Below, piece after piece: positions 26,950-39,600 of a DNA stretch of 64,000 bases. The DNA is from Balanoglossus misakiensis (taxonomy: Eukaryota; Hemichordata), in contig CM082580.2 in the NCBI GenBank assembly GCA_040954595.2, positions 10,602,001-10,666,000 of the forward strand, given 5' to 3'. Made by a program: the position numbers and the translations under genes. Under the pieces are notes generated by a model that did no database searches, was not told the origin of the DNA, and saw nothing but the letters and a program-made list of their open reading frames with translations. Each line of letters begins with the position of its first letter. Position 1 is the first letter of the stretch.

Positions 26950-29260
26950 TACCGTATGGCAAGGTATATATATATGTATAAAAAACAGATCATTCGAGTA
27001 GGCTACAGATATATAAATGGCGGCTATTTTTGATGTCGACTGATTTATTTTTCCGATTTTGTACAAAGATTTGCTCCGTGAAACTTGTGTACATCTACCT
27101 TGCACTCAAGCATTTTGTTATTGTGTACTGGCCACAGACAAAATGACATGTATGTTGAAAAAAAGTCTTGAATGCTATCTGACGTCATTTACTCTGGAAA
27201 CCATAAAATTAAAATTCGATGAAGCAACCGGCGATAAAATTTTAGAAAAGAAAATTGGGGTCATTTCACTAGACTTGCAGAAGAAATTAAAGATTTGTTT
27301 CTATGCTACACTGTAATATTGTCCTATCTTCTCTCGAAAAAAATAATACATCGATCACATTAAATTTATAATCGGTCAACTTTCACAGAGTTCAAGGGAA
27401 AACAGCTCAAACTTTTCCAGCGTCTTTATTTACCATGTGTCGTGTTCCATAGCAGGAATCCGTATGTAAATCCGTGTACGCAAAATTGATGATTCAACGC
27501 GCGCATATGATGAATACGCAGTATTCTGCGTGATAGAAGTAAAACAATATAGCTGTTGTCATATTTTATGGATGACCGAGGGGTTTCCTTGAATTTGCTT
27601 CTTTTTTGTCGTTTCCGTGGGTTTTCCGTTTCTTCTTGAGGCTTCTTGTTATTGAAAAAAATCACGAAACCGGGGGATACTAAAATAGCAATACAGGTAC
27701 ACGAAAGGACTTCGGAAACCGCATATTGAAAGGAAAACGGACAAAATCCGAACGAAGTCACGATCACGAACACCGAACACAGAAAACAGAAACCTTATAA
27801 GCTTCCGCACACACACGACGTTGAATTTATGATGGAGAAATCTCTCTCTCTCTCTCTCTCTTCTGCACTCACCTATACACCGCAAAAGACCAGTGTAGTG
27901 AGTCGGGTGGAAAATTCAAAACATGTGCACGTAAGGTGTTGAGAACCCTAAAAACGGCGTAAAAATTTATGTTATGTTGATGAGACACGCGCACGAGGAA
28001 CACACACACGTTCATTTTCTCTCTAGAGGGCGCTAGATCGAGAGAGAGATAAGGGGGACTGATGTAAGCCGTCCTGTAAGCCTGAGATGACTTGCATGTG
28101 ACAAAACAAGAGTCGCGGAAAGTCATATGTGAACGAGTCGGTGAAAACGGCTAATATTATAACATATCACTAATTTTCAAAAGAATTAATTCAAGACTAA
28201 TTTTGACATTCTTCGTTGTCTATACATACATACATATTGTGACTACATATCGTCCTGCTGTATACAGGTTGACATTTTATTCCAAAGTTAGATGCATTAC
28301 ATCTTGACTAACACAAAACAGAAAACATGAGAAAAAAGACAATAATTTGTGTGAAACAAGAAAAAATCAAGACAAATTTGGGGACTTTTCATCCAATGCA
28401 CCACATAAACCTTTAACCCTAGTATAAATCCGATGATTGTAAATGACCGAGTAAGAATAAGTTCAATGGGGGCCTTATTGCTCGTATAAAATCTTCTTGT
28501 ATAATATATTTACAAATGTCTGAGTTTTGAGGCTTGGGATCTACATATGGTTGTGCATTGAAACGGTTTGCAACACGGCGATTGTGTACTTTCATTTGCT
28601 TTGTTGTTGACCTTTGACTTCTGACGATATCACACGCGACGCTATGTCCAGATGCCGGTTCGACTTATACCCAATCAACACATAAAACTTTGAGCACGTG
28701 TCACACGCGACGCTATGTCCAGATGCCGGTTCGACTTATACCCAATCAACACATAAAACTTTGAGCACGTGTCTTCAGAAATCAGTAAATGTCATGCTAA
28801 GCCACAAATTGTCCGGAGTGGGCAAGTGGGCCTCTTGCAACCGTGACGTTATCGGCGGCATGACAACGCTTTCTATAATGGCGTTTGTAACTGCTTGCAA
28901 TCGCAAGTATAGCCTGAGTTTAATGGGCGCAATGGTTTACTAGGCGGATAGTAACGTTTTGTGCACAAATGCATATTTCATTCAACACATTACAGCCGGG
29001 GTTTTCTTGGATGTGCACATAAAGTTAGGTTTACTCTCTTGTCTACACTTTAGGTGAAATGCATACTTATTGGCGCGACTAATGAAACTTCTGCTCACAG
29101 GAAATAGTTTCGAACGGTGAGTTCTCGTTGATGGCACTGATCGTACAAACGAGTATTTTGCATAAAGATGAACGTGCATGATCCGCTTATTCTGATTATG
29201 TATACAATCCACAAAAAATACTTCTGATAATAAAGGAATACCTACTATATAGAAAATCTA
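26950..29260. other. intergenic sequence between convergent genes
   Basis: It separates the plus-strand peptide gene from the minus-strand BRICHOS-A gene. It contains a (TC)n run at about 27841-27861 and the 71-bp tandem duplication listed separately. The open frames present are short and featureless. Confidence 0.5.
28630..28771. repeat. perfect 71-bp tandem duplication
   Basis: The segment 28630-28700 is repeated exactly as 28701-28771, beginning TCACACGCGACGC and ending GAGCACGTG. There is no coding content and the copies show no differences, so the event is recent. Confidence 0.97.
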
Positions 29261-29266
29261 TTTATT
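29261..29266 (-). terminator. polyadenylation signal of BRICHOS-A
   Basis: TTTATT on the plus strand is AATAAA on the minus strand, 63 bases past the BRICHOS-A stop codon. Confidence 0.6.
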
Positions 29267-29328
29267 ACAACTTCGCAACGCCAGTGCGCTGTGTCTGCGC
29301 CTACACACTCGGCACAGTGCGTTCCGAA

Positions 29329-30692
29329 CTACTCTTTCTTCTCGGGTAGTTGAAGATCGAGCTTCCCGGCTTTCTGCAGAGCTTTGGTGACTTCCGGCTT
29401 GACCACCTTCATGTCGATGAAGTGCTTGCCGGTCCAGTTGATGACGTCATCCAGGATTTTCGCAGCGTCCACAGCTGGAGGGTGAAACAAAGGGGCATAG
29501 ACAGAGAAATCAGCAAATGGAAACATTGCAGTTAATTTCCCACTTATCAGTTATGGTAATCATTTATTCGGGCAACGAAGAAACGCAGCATTCGGGACTC
29601 ACCGCGGCGTTTGCGGAATATCAGCTCGTCGTCATCCATGACGTCATCCAGGGCCTCCTCGACCTCCTCCATGACCTCCTCCACGTAGTCGTCGACCAGA
29701 TCCATGATGTCATCGGCGTTGTCCAGCCAACTGTCGAGCAGAGACTCGGGCACCTTCTCCAGCCAGTATGTGGGCACGTCCCAGCAGAGGCGCGGGATGT
29801 ACATTCCCAGTCCGCCGAAGTGGTCCATTGGGGGCAGCACCACGCGGTATGTCTCGACCAAGGTCTCGAAGTGCTGGTTGAAGAAACTTGGATCCTGTAA
29901 AAAAAATAATACACATTTCCAAAATCGACGTGTTCTCATTTGGCTCGTATTGAATTTGGCCCGGGGTGTCACTCATTCAAGAATGAGACGACACCCCCGG
30001 TGTCCTGAATACCAGAACCAAGAGCCACAAAGCCAGGATCTATTGACAGAGATGTTCTCCTTCAATGCGCCAACAAGTGCAGGCGCCACACATTACTATC
30101 CCACTCGCACTCACCTTCATTTTCTCCCAGAATTCCTGGGGGTTAAGAGCGACAGTCTGGTTGAGTTTCTTCACGTAGCACCTGCCAGAATTCCACATTT
30201 TGTAGGCTGACAGTTGCTGCAAAGTTGTCAAGAGCTCGAGTTAAGAACATTTAATTGCAGGCCAGTAGAGGGTGTTGCTGTGTTTCACTCTACCAATGCT
30301 TTGACGAAACATCTATCTATCTATCCGTCCGTCCGTCAGTCTGTCGACATATTCGTCCGTCCAAACAACTATCAACCAATCGGCCTACCAGGCATGCACC
30401 AAACATACTGTCGTTCAACCAATCCAGCATCCACGTAATCAATTGCTACATAAAGCTCTTACCACATTGACATTGTAATCATGTAAGATGGTGATCCGCT
30501 CACATTGGTCATTTTCGGGCTGTTCAATCCTTTCGTACATACGGTCTGGGTCGATGTCCAGCTCTTCATCCATCTGGTGTTCCCGCCCTTCGTCAGAATT
30601 GTCACTGCTCTGTTAGACGTAACAAGAAACACAGAGTATTATCTCGGTCGTTGCCAGATTATCATGGAAACACAGGCTGTTAAGTTCGATTG

Positions 30693-30746
<54 letters not shown>

Positions 30747-33392
30747 TATCATATACTCACCGATCCATGACGACCTCCACTGTGAGGCTCGCGGTATGTG
30801 ACGCCACATGTTAATCTATCCTACAAAAACAATAAAGACAACACCTGGAATTATGAGAAAATCGTTGCGAAATACACAGGTAAATCGAAAAAAAAACACC
30901 ACAGTGTAGACAGCGTACTAAAAAATCATTGTGCATGAGAATTATGGATGGGGTGGAGCACTTACTCCACCAAAGCGATGGGCCAACATGAAGCCACCAA
31001 CGGCAAACATTGCCACAAGAATGAGCACCAGCGTTAGAATCAGACAACAGCGGATTGGTGTACATCGTCCACGCTGACGCGTTGGGGGAACCGGGGTTCG
31101 TGTACCTGCCTCTGTTGGAATAACAGTCTAAAATTCAAGAAGAAACATAAATGCGGTAAATTCATTTTGTCACATGCGAAATGGACAGTGAGGTTCTTCT
31201 CCATCAACACCCGCTGTGCGCGCGCAATGCTTGGCGATCATGCGCCCTCGCCGTCAAAGATTCAATTTTACCCTGCGTGGACAGAACACGTCACTCTTCT
31301 ACGGGTTGCATGCCCCGTGCACCATGCGCAATAACATGTGCATAAAGCTAAGGTGAATGTGCGTGAAAGGACGAGCGAAGGTCGTACCTTCAGCGCAATG
31401 AGTGAAGCTGACATGCACAGTAGGGCCATAGGGATTGTGGCAGGGCCTATATTATAAAACTCTGTGCGAATGGACAAAGCTATCTTTCAGCGTTTTAAAC
31501 GAGGCTAAGGTGTTCTGTAATACGCCCCATATGCATTGTGGACTGACTGTCTTATATACGAGTCTGATCCTTCGTTTGACGGCTGGGCACTATTAAAGGC
31601 TATGGATTTGTCATTGTGAACATGCCGAGAGTTCAATGCACGACGAACAAAGGAGAATGAACGGTGGCGAACATGCGCGCGACGATCGTGTTACATGTAT
31701 TTTGTTGTACTGGGGGTAAACTCACGGTCACCACGATGCATTCAAGGGTTTACAGGGCAATTGCTTTTTCATAATTCTTCAGAATTCAGAAAGACTCTGC
31801 GGTGAATGCAAATTCAATAGCCGCCTCAAACATCCAAATATCCCCCCAAACCCACCCACTGCACACAACACCCCTACCATCACCAATCATTGTCACAGTC
31901 CGCGGGCGGTCACGTTTCGGTTTTCAACACGACGACGCTTCTATTGGACTTACAGCTTTCGGGAACATGTGCAATAATTTGCCTATTAATCTTTCGTGAA
32001 AACATCTGCGCCATATTTTTCTGACAGTTTTCGCGCGTGTAACAACCAACGATTCGTCTTCCTCTTCAAACTCAGCACATATTTTACGTTTTAAGGTGGT
32101 GATGCCTGTTCCCCACAACCATTTTCTTGGCCTTATTACTCATCAAACACAACCTGGGAACTTCAAGGCATATTGTCAGAAAGTTCAGCTTCCCCGCGGA
32201 AATGGGATATAATGTTGGAAACAATCTAACTTGAAACATTGCCAATACTTCGCGGTGTACTTCACACCAGGAAGCTGACATGTACATTCCTGCAAAACAG
32301 AGAAGTGAGAGTCACGCGACACAGAATTACCAGGGCAAATTACCCAACACAATTTCACCGCAACGCAATAGGGTCTATATGATCTGTGTCAATCTATTTA
32401 TAACACATTGCGTCATGCCAGTGCCATAGGAACACAGAATAACACTGTGTTGGGACTATGAATCAAAGCTGCAGGCGGGTTTGGTTGGTCTATCCCGTGT
32501 GTCCTGCGTTTATAGTGCTGTCTCCCCACCGCGCGGGGGTGGGGACAGTCTCTGCTCTGATTTTAGCGAAACGCGCGCGTGACTTATGGCTGGTGAAATG
32601 ACTATTGGCCAAGTAACCTCTCAGGCGACATACAGCGTGTGATATGCAAAAATCACACTTGTTGACCCGCCCCTTTAATATTCAGGCACGATCAAATTTG
32701 AACAGTGTCGGCAAGAAGTACTGCGTCATTGTGAGTGTACACAGAAGCTGAAGTGGTGCGCTTCGCGACTGCGCCTTCGGTTTTTTAGTACGCAGTTTAT
32801 TTTTAAATACTTGGGTTAAAAAAACTTGCATGTACACCTATTACTTGGCAAAACTATAAAGTTGAACGGAGTAAACCTCGAACGAAGTTGCGCATACATG
32901 CGGGTCACAGTGCCAGGTGCAAGTCAACGTGGACGCCGGGCACTGTGCGGTTTGCGCAAACATCATGTATGATCATGGAGGTACTAGTACCTCCATGGTA
33001 TGATCAATACGCCACCGCAATGGCGTCTTTTTCCATAAGCATGCATGGTGGTACGCTGTGCACAGACGTTTAATAACTAATTAAAGACCCCCGAAGGCCA
33101 AACTGGGTTGAAAGATCACGATTTATATACGCTTTTAAAATTTGAGCAAGTTCTCGGGAAAATGTGGTCATTTGTCAATTTTGCGTCAGCCGTGGAACGC
33201 CATGTTCCAGGCCAGACACTGAAACCGGACAATTGAATAAACGGACAACAACAAAGTGGTGTTATGAGAGCTCGTCACAATACCACACAGTTCACGTACC
33301 ACTGTCGGAGGCAACTCGACTTCTTCCTTCTCCTTCTTCAAGTCGTCCGCCTTCTTCGCGTTTTCCGGCGGTATAGAAGTTGGCTTGACCAT
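29329..33392 (-). CDS. BRICHOS-A: ITM2/BRI-like type II membrane pro-protein, 333 aa, seven exons
   Basis: Exons (5' to 3'): 33392-33300, 31127-30966, 30820-30761, 30609-30463, 30216-30115, 29894-29603, 29474-29329. Junction phases are 0,0,0,0,0,1 and all introns are GT-AG. The protein starts MVKPTS, as ITM2 proteins start MVK. It has a basic proline-rich cytosolic part, a membrane span at about 58-80 after RGRCTPIRCC, and a short CGVTY segment like the ITM2 CGIKY. The BRICHOS domain covers about 141-235 with its hallmark residues: Asp149 (LHDY), Cys167 (GRCYV) and Cys225 (RLCWDVPTYWLE). A very acidic helical stretch leads to RKRR at 282-285, a furin-type site sitting on the last exon junction. 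This would release a 48-residue peptide starting AVDAAKILDD. BRICHOS domains chaperone their own aggregation-prone C-terminal peptide in the secretory pathway. Exon 1 also exists as a second identical copy at 34203-34295, and either could be used. Confidence 0.85.
30693..30746. repeat. (ATC)n microsatellite in BRICHOS-A intron 3
   Basis: Eighteen ATC units between exon 3 (ends 30761) and exon 4 (starts 30609). The array begins 15 bases past the exon 3 boundary, inside the intron just after the donor region. Confidence 0.95.
31128..33299 (-). other. BRICHOS-A intron 1 (short form)
   Basis: This 2.17-kb intron has donor GTACGT (33299 downward) and a TTTTAG acceptor at 31128-31129. If the upstream exon 1 copy is used the intron is 3.07 kb and contains the downstream exon copy. 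It holds a perfect 24-bp palindrome at 32974-32997 and a near-palindromic G/C stretch at about 32519-32549. I see no further exon in it. Confidence 0.6.
32974..32997. repeat. perfect 24-bp palindrome near a duplication breakpoint
   Basis: The half-site CATGGAGGTACT is followed directly by its reverse complement. The flanks also carry imperfectly mirrored TATGATC motifs. It lies 67 bases left of the 903-bp duplication boundary at 33064. Confidence 0.9.
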
Positions 33393-34869
33393 TCTGTCTG
33401 TGTTTTTTGGCGTATTCAATCAGTCGCAAAAGAGCCGTCAACTGGATCAGTATAGCTAATAGGTCAAACGACAGTATTGGCCTGTACGTACCAAGTGCTT
33501 GTGACGTAGACACTTTCGATCGTGTGGTCTGGGCGATTCCATTCGGACACTGGGTAATACCGGGTGATTACACAGCTGTATTCCAATTCCCGTTAAATAC
33601 CGTACCGCTTCAATACAACCGCCCTTGCCTTCTCGTACTTACTGGAAAAACCACCTTTTCATTCGTCATGCGCGGGGTAACAGCACGTGTATGAAAGCAA
33701 ATATCGTCAGAGGTTTGCAGACCAACGCAAGTGTACGACAGTGTCACCATGGTAACATTTCCCCACTGTCCCCAGAGATCAGTGAGGTTATTGACTAATT
33801 GATGGTTTCATAAAACCCAGAATATTACAGCGGCGTGTTTCATTCCCACATTTATGCCAACAACAGGATTGCCGTATAGGTCGGAAAAAAAGCCAAAAGT
33901 GGCTGGCGCAACTCAACAATCTTAAACTGAACTTTGCAAGAATTACCTATACAAACAACGCCAATGAGACGTTTAATAACTAATTAAAGACCCCCGAAGG
34001 CCAAACTGGGTTGAAAGATCACGATTTATATACGCTTTTAAAATTTGAGCAAGTTCTCGGGAAAATGTGGTCATTTGTCAATTTTGCGTCAGCCGTGGAA
34101 CGCCATGTTCCAGGCCAGACACTGAAACCGGACAATTGAATAAACGGACAACAACAAAGTGGTGTTATGAGAGCTCGTCACAATACCACACAGTTCACGT
34201 ACCACTGTCGGAGGCAACTCGACTTCTTCCTTCTCCTTCTTCAAGTCGTCCGCCTTCTTCGCGTTTTCCGGCGGTATAGAAGTTGGCTTGACCATTCTGT
34301 CTGTGTTTTTTGGCGTATTCAATCAGTCGCAAAAGAGCCGTCAACTGGATCAGTATAGCTAATAGGTCAAACGACAGTATTGGCCTGTACGTACCAAGTG
34401 CTTGTGACGTAGACACTTTCGATCGTGTGGTCTGGGCGATTCCATTCGGACACTGGGTAATACCGGGTGATTACACAGCTGTATTCCAATTCCCGTTAAA
34501 TACCGTACCGCTTCAATACAACCGCCCTTGCCTTCTCGTACTTACTGGAAAAACCACCTTTTCATTCGTCATGCGCGGGGTAACAGCACGTGTATGAAAG
34601 CAAATATCGTCAGAGGTTTGCAGACCAACGCAAGTGTACGACAGTGTCACCATGGTAACATTTCCCCACTGTCCCCAGAGATCAGTGAGGTTATTGACTA
34701 ATTGATGGTTTCATAAAACCCAGAATATTACAGCGGCGTGTTTCATTCCCACATTTATGCCAACAACAGGATTGCCGTATAGGTCGGAAAAAAAGCCAAA
34801 AGTGGCTGGCGCAACTCAACAATCTTAAACTGAACTTTGCAAGAATTACCTATACAAACAACGCCAATG
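33064..34869. repeat. perfect 903-bp tandem duplication carrying BRICHOS-A exon 1 and upstream region
   Basis: 33064-33966 equals 33967-34869 with no difference that I could find by eye. The repeated unit begins AGACGTTTAATAAC and ends ACAACGCCAATG. AGA occurs at both unit starts and again at 34870-34872, giving a three-base microhomology at the junction. Each unit contains the complete first coding exon, its splice donor and about 570 bases upstream of the ATG. Perfect identity means either a very recent duplication or an assembly artefact such as unmerged haplotypes. Confidence 0.97.
34203..34295 (-). CDS. second copy of BRICHOS-A exon 1 (alternative first exon)
   Basis: The same 31 codons (MVKPTSIPPENAKK to the end of the exon) and the same GTACGT donor as the copy at 33300-33392, shifted by exactly 903 bases. 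Spliced to exon 2 at 31127, it gives the identical protein. Because the whole upstream region is copied too, this may be a second promoter and transcription start. The coding exon has no usable acceptor just before its ATG, so it is a first exon rather than a skippable internal one. Confidence 0.7.
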
Positions 34870-34872
34870 AGA

Positions 34873-36625
34873 AATGAGAAAATCCCCTAGAAATCTAATT
34901 ACTCGCGCAACTGTACACCAGTACAGCTATAATGAACGTTTCATCATATTACCGAGATATTGATTATGATGTGGTTAAAATAAATATGTGATTGAATTCT
35001 GACTATTCTGTCAACGGCCTCTGGGTAAATTTAATTAAGTCTCGCTAATTTTCAGTCATGCGTTCTAAGTACATGCACGTAGTTATAATAATGTGATGAA
35101 CACACCACGGCGAATCACGAAAGTCATGTTCCATACAATCAAGATTTCTCTGTGTTATTTGCAAGGGCCCTTGTCAAGTACCTTCCTTGTCACATACACC
35201 ATTGACAGTTAAAGGCGCATACGTTATACAGAGCTAAGTCTTTTTCCAACTGGAAAGAAACGATTTCGTGCACAGACAAAGATCCATTGTTCTGCAGTGA
35301 TGCCCTGGTCAAGAAATATTGGCCTCTAAAGTTAAAACCTTATTGGACAGACCCTTTCACGGCTATTCTGTTTTGTTAAACAATGTCTTTCACGCTGAGG
35401 TTATTTTCACGATTTCGCTTTCAAAACCGAGGTTATGTAATGACGTGTGTCTTCTTGTCATTATCACTTACACACTTACACTTCACATTGTCCTCTGTAT
35501 AAGCATCGTCGTCACACATTTCTTTACGACAACAGCTAGACTGTGTATAATAGGGAAGAGAAAGGAATGGTAGAGCGTGTGTTTATTTTTTCCTTTCTTT
35601 CTGGGGAACCACTGGTGACTCTCCTTTTGAATCCTCCACACGTCAGCTGCTCCTTCAATCGCTTTCACGGCCTGCTTGCGTGGACCGAATCGGTCCAATG
35701 ATGACGGGCGAGGGTCGTGCTATTGGTCGAAGGAGCAGTGACGTCATCACACAACTGTACACGAAACAGTTGGGTATTGGTATATTATCAACATTTATTA
35801 AACAAACGACATGTTTAGTAGTGTAAGCTTTCTCGGGTATTGAACACAAAATGACAACCTCGCTAGTGGATGTGCACCGTTTCTGCATAGATGACTTTCG
35901 GATAGCGTCCGTTAATGCCGAGGGCCCACGTGGTAAGCTTTAATACTAGTAGGTACATATAGAAATGTGATAAATCCGTAAGGCACTTGAAATTTCTGTT
36001 GTGAGTTCGTTCACCAGTGTCCCAACAACACAAAAGCGAACACTGGTTCCGCCATTCCAAAGCAGGTATTTCACTTCCTCAACAACGCCATGGCGACGGA
36101 AAAAATACGTGATATGTACATGTACAACAAGAAAACACACATTTACAATATGTTTAACGTCATTCTAAAAAAAACACATTCAAGGTGTTCGTGTGACAAA
36201 AATAAACGTTCACATCAATAATATAAAATACACGTACATCCCTACAAACGAATAAAATATCGGAAATTTCCTAGCTAGCCGAGCGTTAGCAAAGTGAACA
36301 ACATTCCACCAGTGAAATAAAAAGAACGTTTTGTGGCTGAAGATAATTGCAGACCATATCAAATCTATATTCCCTGCTGTTCGCCAGGCCCGGATTTGTT
36401 AATGTCACGAGTCCCGCTCGCTTTCCTAATACTGTCAGGCTAATACCAACATTTCTTCCTGCAACAAGCTTGCATACGGTTTTCGCTAAGCTTTAAAATA
36501 CACATATAAAACTAATGATTTTTTTGTGAGACAATGGTGTAAATGATAAATGAATATTCTGCGGATCCGTTTGGTCGCAAGAAACGGATATTGCTACGGG
36601 TACGTTGCTGCTCGTATCGCGGAGC
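34873..36625. other. intergenic region upstream of BRICHOS-A, including the BRICHOS-B 3' UTR
   Basis: There are no supported genes. On the minus strand AATAAA occurs at 35794-35799 (TTTATT on plus), 827 bases beyond the BRICHOS-B stop; it is the nearest canonical signal I found, so the BRICHOS-B 3' UTR may be long. Several 60-84 residue open frames have no features. Confidence 0.45.
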
Positions 36626-39600
36626 TCACTTGAAGTAGAATTTCATCTCCTTCACCTTGTTGTCGCTGTCGAAGTAGCGGATCTTGGTTTGCTCCATCTT
36701 GGACTTGTCCAGGAAGTTGCGTTCGTTGAAATCTGTGGATGCACAATGACACGGCGGTGAATACTACATGCAGAATTGACATAAGCATTAAAGGCTGTGT
36801 TGTCTGACCTAGAATACTAGTACATGTACATGCATACCTAGGATATTGCGTGGCGAAAATGATGCTCGATAAGCCGTTGCTTACGGGCGCGCTGCATACT
36901 CCCCGACCAGTGACTGAGCAACGGCCAATGAAAATTTCACCCCCCCTCCCAAATGCATACCATGCTACCCCCCCCCCCCCCGCTCTTATGGGTCTTACCT
37001 CCACGGCGATGTCTGTGTCCACCGTGACCCCGATGGTCTTCTCCGGAATCGTGGTGATCTGATGACGGAGGGCGGAACCACGGCCAGTCTTCGAAACTCG
37101 AGCTGTCCTCTTCGGAAGCGGCGTCGAAGGGGGCTGGCAGCACGGGCTCGGGCTCATCTTCGGCCTCGGTGGCTTCCTCCAGCCAGTACGTGGGAACTCC
37201 TAGGCACCTTTCGGCGATGAACGGCCCCAGAGTGAAAACGTCGTGAATCGGGGGCGGAACGGCCAGGTAGTTTTCACGCACCATCTCGAAGTGTTGACGC
37301 AAATAGTTTGGATCCTATAGGCGAAGCAAAAGAACTACGTTAAAAAATTAATGAAAAACGTCGTCTTAATGCAATCTCCGCAGAATGAAACCAACTTCGG
37401 AACAATTTACAAGCCGTTTATAAGAACGGCCAACTTTTGGGCAGGTTGGTTCTCTTACCCTCATCAGCTGGGCTAGCATAAATGGCGGCATGCATGCATT
37501 GTCCAAAGGCTTGACGAAACAGCGTTCGGAGGTCCACAGTCTGTAGGCCGATAATCCCTGAAATGCAAGCGATAAGACTAAATATTAAAATCATGATTAA
37601 GAAAGATTTATCGGTGAAAACCACCAGTGACAAATCTCTCCGCCGAGCTGAGGCGCCGTTTGAGATAATTCAAGTGCAACCATCCGTGCGATTATTGGCC
37701 GATGTGTGTCAATGCGATTTCGGCGTAAATCATGATGAATCCTCACTTCAAATATCACAAGAGATAACACTGTGAGGATACTAGTGTGTATTCTGTTCTA
37801 CGTACCACAGTAAAATCGTGTATGACCGTCACTTGCTCGCATCCTTCAGCCGACGGAATCTCAAACTTCTCCGTTCCCTCATCCTCGTCCACTTCTATCT
37901 CCTCGTCTACGGACCCGGATGTCGTGACCGTGGTGGAAGACACCATCATCTGGGTGGGGTGGGGCCTGGTGGGTTCCGCTGGGTTTGGCATCGGAGGTAA
38001 TGGAGGACGAATATCGGGTCGCTCGTCGACAGGTTCCTGTAATTATCGATTTATAATAACGCCAGTCAATATCTGATTGTACGAGATCTCGCGAGGCTCG
38101 GGTTATTACCTAAGTTAGCCACGCGCCTTTCCGGCCAAGTAACTCAAGTCCAACTTTGCATGAAACTAGAATAGGTGCAGAGTACACCGAAATTTCTAAA
38201 TTTTGTGCTGATTATTTTACTTTGAGTAACTTACCAATGGCTCAGCTGGGTCATGATGTGGCGGAGGTGGCCGATGTCCCTCTTGCTTGTCTGGTCGAGG
38301 TTCATCAAAATCTACATGTAAATCGAACTTTTCTTTCTGTGAAAATAATGTGAATAACCAACAATTTCAATTTCTCTAGATCTTGGAACTCTATCTGTTG
38401 GGGGCAGACGCTTCAGCCATGAAAACTCGTTTTCAAAACAAAAATAAGTTTCGGTCAAGGAGAAAGGGTTTTGAGACCGGGGTCATTACGTGTTCTGTAC
38501 AGACTAGTTGCGACTTTGGCCAGTTTGGTCTATCGTGTTTATTATAATTGGAAAGTCCAAGTGATCACCATGCTAACAAAACGACCCCCCCCCCCCCGCG
38601 GTCACGTGCTTCCCTTACCTTGTGGTGTTCGTCGCCACCGACGAAAATCCTGTAGGTTAGCCCGCCCGCAGCGACGCCAGCGCCGATCAGGAGCAGGAAA
38701 AACAGCATGAGAAGCAAGCGCCGCGTTGTGCAACACTGCTTTTTGCTTTCCACCGCAACTCCCTCGGGAAGAATTTGAACATTTGTCTGAAAATAATGAG
38801 GAGTGATTAGAAAACACGTTGGACGACAACGTGAAGACGTGCACGTGACGATCTGTGATCGACGATATAAAACAGACATTTCAACGAAAACATTGTCGAG
38901 TTTAATGTCAGAAATTCTAATCTTGTTAATATTATTCCGTTCGTGTTTTGTAGTTATACTGATACTGGCAATCGATCATTTTTGTCGGTAAGACCAAACA
39001 GACAAAATGAAATACTTTGTTGCAAATACACATCAATCGTAATAATCAATTGTAAATCTCGAACAAACTATTCCAAGTGCACGAATATCATGTGTGACTG
39101 ATTACTCTCTTTCGCGTTGTCGCAGCCTGGAGAGACGAAGCCTTCGCCATTGTTTGTATTCGTCGTATAAATTTCAGTTGCTGCTCTTGCATGTATTGTG
39201 TGAGTACAGGTGTGTGCATTGAAAATCTAACGCTGCCAGCGGCGTCCGCATAAAACATGAAGACGGTACCACCCAGTGCGATCCTCTCACAGTGAGCAGG
39301 TCACCGGTTTCCATGACGACTGTTCCAGTGTCATGCGCACACTGCGGTGATTGGTGACGAGCAACGAAAGGAAACGTTTTATACTTGCGGTGCGAGAATA
39401 ACTTAATCATTGTTTTGTAATCGTTTTTGAAAATACAATAAGAATATAAATTATTCTGATAAAATTACGTGCATTGATGTAATCGAAGCGGCTGGAAATG
39501 CGGGAATGCAGTAATTGAATAACTATTTTTACATTTTCACACAACTGATGCAAATAATCACTGATAATAGTAACAACAACAACAACAATCGCCGCCGCCG

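Noticed and set aside
29517-30210. Long plus-strand frames opposite the BRICHOS-A BRICHOS exon
   Set aside because: They are shadows of the GC-rich minus-strand exon, which has correct splice sites, phases and domain residues.
36594-37157. 187-codon minus-strand frame through BRICHOS-B exons 6-7
   Set aside because: It reads through the intron in a different register; the exon frames with GT-AG borders match the paralogue instead.
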